A DNA stretch of 9,361 nucleotides from NCBI GenBank assembly GCA_002352125.1, contig DEHU01000210.1:2928-12288 (forward strand). Direction: 5' to 3'. The notes under the pieces were generated by a model. It had not been told where the DNA came from. It ran no database searches and saw only the letters and a list, made by a program, of their open reading frames with translations. The translations under genes were made by a program, and so were the position numbers. Position 1 is the first letter of the stretch, and the number at the start of each line of letters is the position of its first letter. The DNA is from Competibacteraceae bacterium UBA2792 (GTDB lineage: Bacteria; Pseudomonadota; Gammaproteobacteria; Competibacterales; Competibacteraceae). Shown here piece by piece: positions 7,830 through 9,361 of the stretch.

Positions 7830-8582
7830 TTAGCGCCGTGCTTCGGCCAGGGTGTCCTGGCGGGCCAGCCAGACGACATCGATGGCGAAGGATAGCGTTA
7901 GCAGCCCGAGGGCGAGAGCGGCCAGCATCGTCGTCCAGGGGACGACAAACGGTGGCGTCAGGCAAGCCGTCAGAACGATGACTTGCATCACGCAGATCGT
8001 CTGCCGGCGTTTGCGCGGTGGCAGCGGCCGGTTCAGCCAGGGTAGGGCGCGACCGAGGGCGACGAAGCCGTAGCGCATGGCACCCGACAACAACACCCAG
8101 CCGCCCGCTTTGCCGGTTTGGTAGACCAGAACAGCCAGGACGAGAATCGTAAAAGCATCCACCTCCATGTCGAAGCGGGCACCGAACGGACTTGCCGTGC
8201 CGTAACGCCGCGCCAGCCAGCCGTCGATGCCATCGAGCAACAGAGCGAAAGCGGCCAGCCCGGCGACAAACCAACTTTGGTCCGGCGCCAGTCCGGATCG
8301 ACCGATCCAGCCAGCCAGCAGCGCGGCGATGCCGGCGCGCAGCAAGGTGACGCAATTGGCTGCGCCGAAGCGGTTCAGCGGGAGGTGTTGGGGCAAGAAC
8401 GGCGATATGGCGAGCAGCAGTCCGGCCAGCACGGCCAGACTTTGGCCGGCGTAGCGCCCCGGCACCTGGAATAGCTCGCCGATGCCGGCCGCTAGACCGG
8501 CCACCAACAGCAATGCGGGAACTGCGCTGAGCAGGGTATTGGCGACGAGCGGCCCGAGCGGGGATGCGGCCGGTTCGTTCAT
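7830..8582 (-). CDS. CDP-alcohol phosphatidyltransferase family protein
   Basis: A 250-aa polytopic membrane enzyme that transfers a phosphatidyl (or similar) group from a CDP-linked donor to an alcohol. The full signature D..DG..AR........G...D...D is present: Asp117, Asp120, Gly121, Ala124, Arg125, Gly134, Asp138, Asp142. The acceptor (glycerol phosphate, serine, inositol, other) cannot be read from sequence. Residues 1-65 form about two extra hydrophobic helices before the usual family start near NRFGAANCVTLLR (70-82), so this is an N-terminally extended form. Further membrane helices follow to about 237, and the tail is short and charged. ATG at 8580-8582 overlaps the CDF gene's TGA by 4 bp (ATGA) and its own Shine-Dalgarno is weak, which fits translational coupling. 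A longer open frame reaching 9092 is rejected because it runs through the CDF gene. Confidence 0.9.
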   Translation of the reverse strand: MNEPAASPLGPLVANTLLSAVPALLLVAGLAAGIGELFQVPGRYAGQSLAVLAGLLLAISPFLPQHLPLNRFGAANCVTLLRAGIAALLAGWIGRSGLAPDQSWFVAGLAAFALLLDGIDGWLARRYGTASPFGARFDMEVDAFTILVLAVLVYQTGKAGGWVLLSGAMRYGFVALGRALPWLNRPLPPRKRRQTICVMQVIVLTACLTPPFVVPWTTMLAALALGLLTLSFAIDVVWLARQDTLAEARR

Positions 8583-9361
8583 CGTGGACCGTCCCGCCGC
8601 TGGCGGTGCGGTGCCTCCAGCCAACGCACCGTCCGGGTTTCCGGTTCCGGCTGCAAGGTAGCGTGATGGATGTCGAAGCGCTCGATCAGCAGGGCGTGGC
8701 AGGCATCCAACACCGTCTCCCACTGGCGCAGCTCCCGCACCACCAGATGGGCCGTGAGCAGGGTTCGCTCCGGGGCCACGCTCCAGATGTGCAGATCGTG
8801 GACCGAAGCCACGCCGGGCACGGTCGCCAACGCCCGTCCGACCTCCTCGGGCGCGAGATCGAACGGCGTGCCTTCCATCAGCCCGTGCAGGGCTTCGCGC
8901 AGCAAGCGCAAGCTGGACACGACAATCAAAGCGCCGATGCCGAAAGACAGCAGCGGGTCGATGGGTGTCCAGCCAGTGAAGGCGATCACGATGCCGGACA
9001 GCAGGGCGGCGACCGAACCGAGCAGATCGCCGAGAACGTGCAGCAGCGCCGCGTGGACGTTGAGGTTCTTTTCGCCCCGGCCGAGCAGCCACGCCACCAG
9101 GATGTTGATTCCCAATCCAGCGGCAGCGGCCAACGACACGGCTTCGCCCACGACCGGTTGCGGGTCGCGCAGACGTTGCACGGCGGACGCCGCGATCCAG
9201 ATCACCAGCACCAGCAAACCCAGGCTGTTGGCCAGCGCTGCCAGAAATTCGGCGCGGCCGAAACCGTAGCTATGCCGCGCCGAAGCCGGGCGGCGGGCCA
9301 GCCACGCCGCCACCGCCGCCAGTGCCAGCGCGGCGGCGTCGTTGACCATGTGGCCGGCGTC
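8579..9361 (-). CDS. cation diffusion facilitator (zinc-type, ZitB-like), N-terminus beyond the window
   Basis: C-terminal 260 residues of a CDF metal/proton antiporter that exports Zn2+ and similar ions across the inner membrane. The first visible residues, DAGHMVNDAAAL, are the TM2 metal site (HMVND, H...D). The TM5 site is HVLGD (about 9026-9040). This H...D/H...D pair is the pattern of zinc CDFs such as ZitB. The loop before TM5 (GRGEKNLNVHAAL) is short and not His-rich, unlike many relatives. The cytoplasmic domain carries VHDLHIWSV and HATLQPE, typical of the CDF C-terminal domain. About 50 N-terminal residues (TM1 and part of TM2) lie past the right edge. An ATG at 9347-9349 is internal to the TM2 motif, not the start. 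The stop overlaps the phosphatidyltransferase start by 4 bp. Confidence 0.92.
   Translation of the reverse strand, partial: DAGHMVNDAAALALAAVAAWLARRPASARHSYGFGRAEFLAALANSLGLLVLVIWIAASAVQRLRDPQPVVGEAVSLAAAAGLGINILVAWLLGRGEKNLNVHAALLHVLGDLLGSVAALLSGIVIAFTGWTPIDPLLSFGIGALIVVSSLRLLREALHGLMEGTPFDLAPEEVGRALATVPGVASVHDLHIWSVAPERTLLTAHLVVRELRQWETVLDACHALLIERFDIHHATLQPEPETRTVRWLEAPHRQRRDGPR

Noticed and set aside
6327..7895. 522-codon plus-strand open frame overlapping the sulfatase-like gene
   Set aside because: It is a GC-driven shadow with Arg/Ala/Gly-rich composition; the overlapping frame has clear catalytic motifs and membrane segments.
8583..9092. Extension of the phosphatidyltransferase frame up to 9092
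   Set aside because: It runs through the CDF gene in a different frame and is Arg/Ala/Pro-rich; the ATG at 8582 with the ATGA overlap is the natural start.

Overview
The window is about 9.4 kb of GC-rich (roughly 60%), densely packed bacterial chromosome. Family content (a short membrane-anchored cytochrome c5, an Atm1-type ABC exporter, a PilC/GspF-like membrane protein, a tRNA starting like proteobacterial tRNA-Arg) points to a proteobacterium, most likely a gammaproteobacterium. That placement is inference from gene types and base composition only. I see no transposase, integrase, phage gene or CRISPR array.

Layout. Positions 1-20 hold the 5' end of a tRNA on the minus strand. Positions 21-413 carry no convincing gene, only candidate promoter elements. 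At 414-914 (+) is a cytochrome c5-type protein followed by a strong intrinsic terminator (947-976). At 993-2858 (+) is an Atm1/HMT-type ABC exporter. Its C-terminus ends in an in-frame hexanucleotide microsatellite, (GAGCAG)11, encoding (Glu-Gln)11. Facing it with only 2 bp between stop codons is a minus-strand pair: a PilC/GspF-like protein (3131-4102) and a small coiled-coil protein of unknown function (2861-3109). Upstream of that pair are a stretch that may be a decayed small gene (4122-4306) and an unrecognised 134-aa protein (4311-4715) with a strong hairpin near its 5' end.

Diverging from these, on the plus strand, is a two-gene unit with a 4-bp ATGA overlap: a secreted PQQ-dependent sugar dehydrogenase-like (sorbosone dehydrogenase family) beta-propeller (4985-6091) and a polytopic membrane sulfatase/LTA-synthase-like enzyme (6088-7818). 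Facing that unit, 11 bp away, is another ATGA-coupled pair on the minus strand: a zinc-type cation diffusion facilitator (8579 to beyond the right edge) followed by a CDP-alcohol phosphatidyltransferase (7830-8582).

Functional reading. The window holds two probable metal/thiol-linked exporters (Atm1-like, CDF), an electron-carrying cytochrome, a periplasmic dehydrogenase, and two envelope-lipid enzymes that face each other and could act on related lipids. The last link is inference. No obviously new multi-gene system is visible. The items most worth a second look are the (EQ)11 tail, the possible pseudogene at 4122-4306, the 4762-4796 hairpin, and the orphan PilC-like protein with its small partner.
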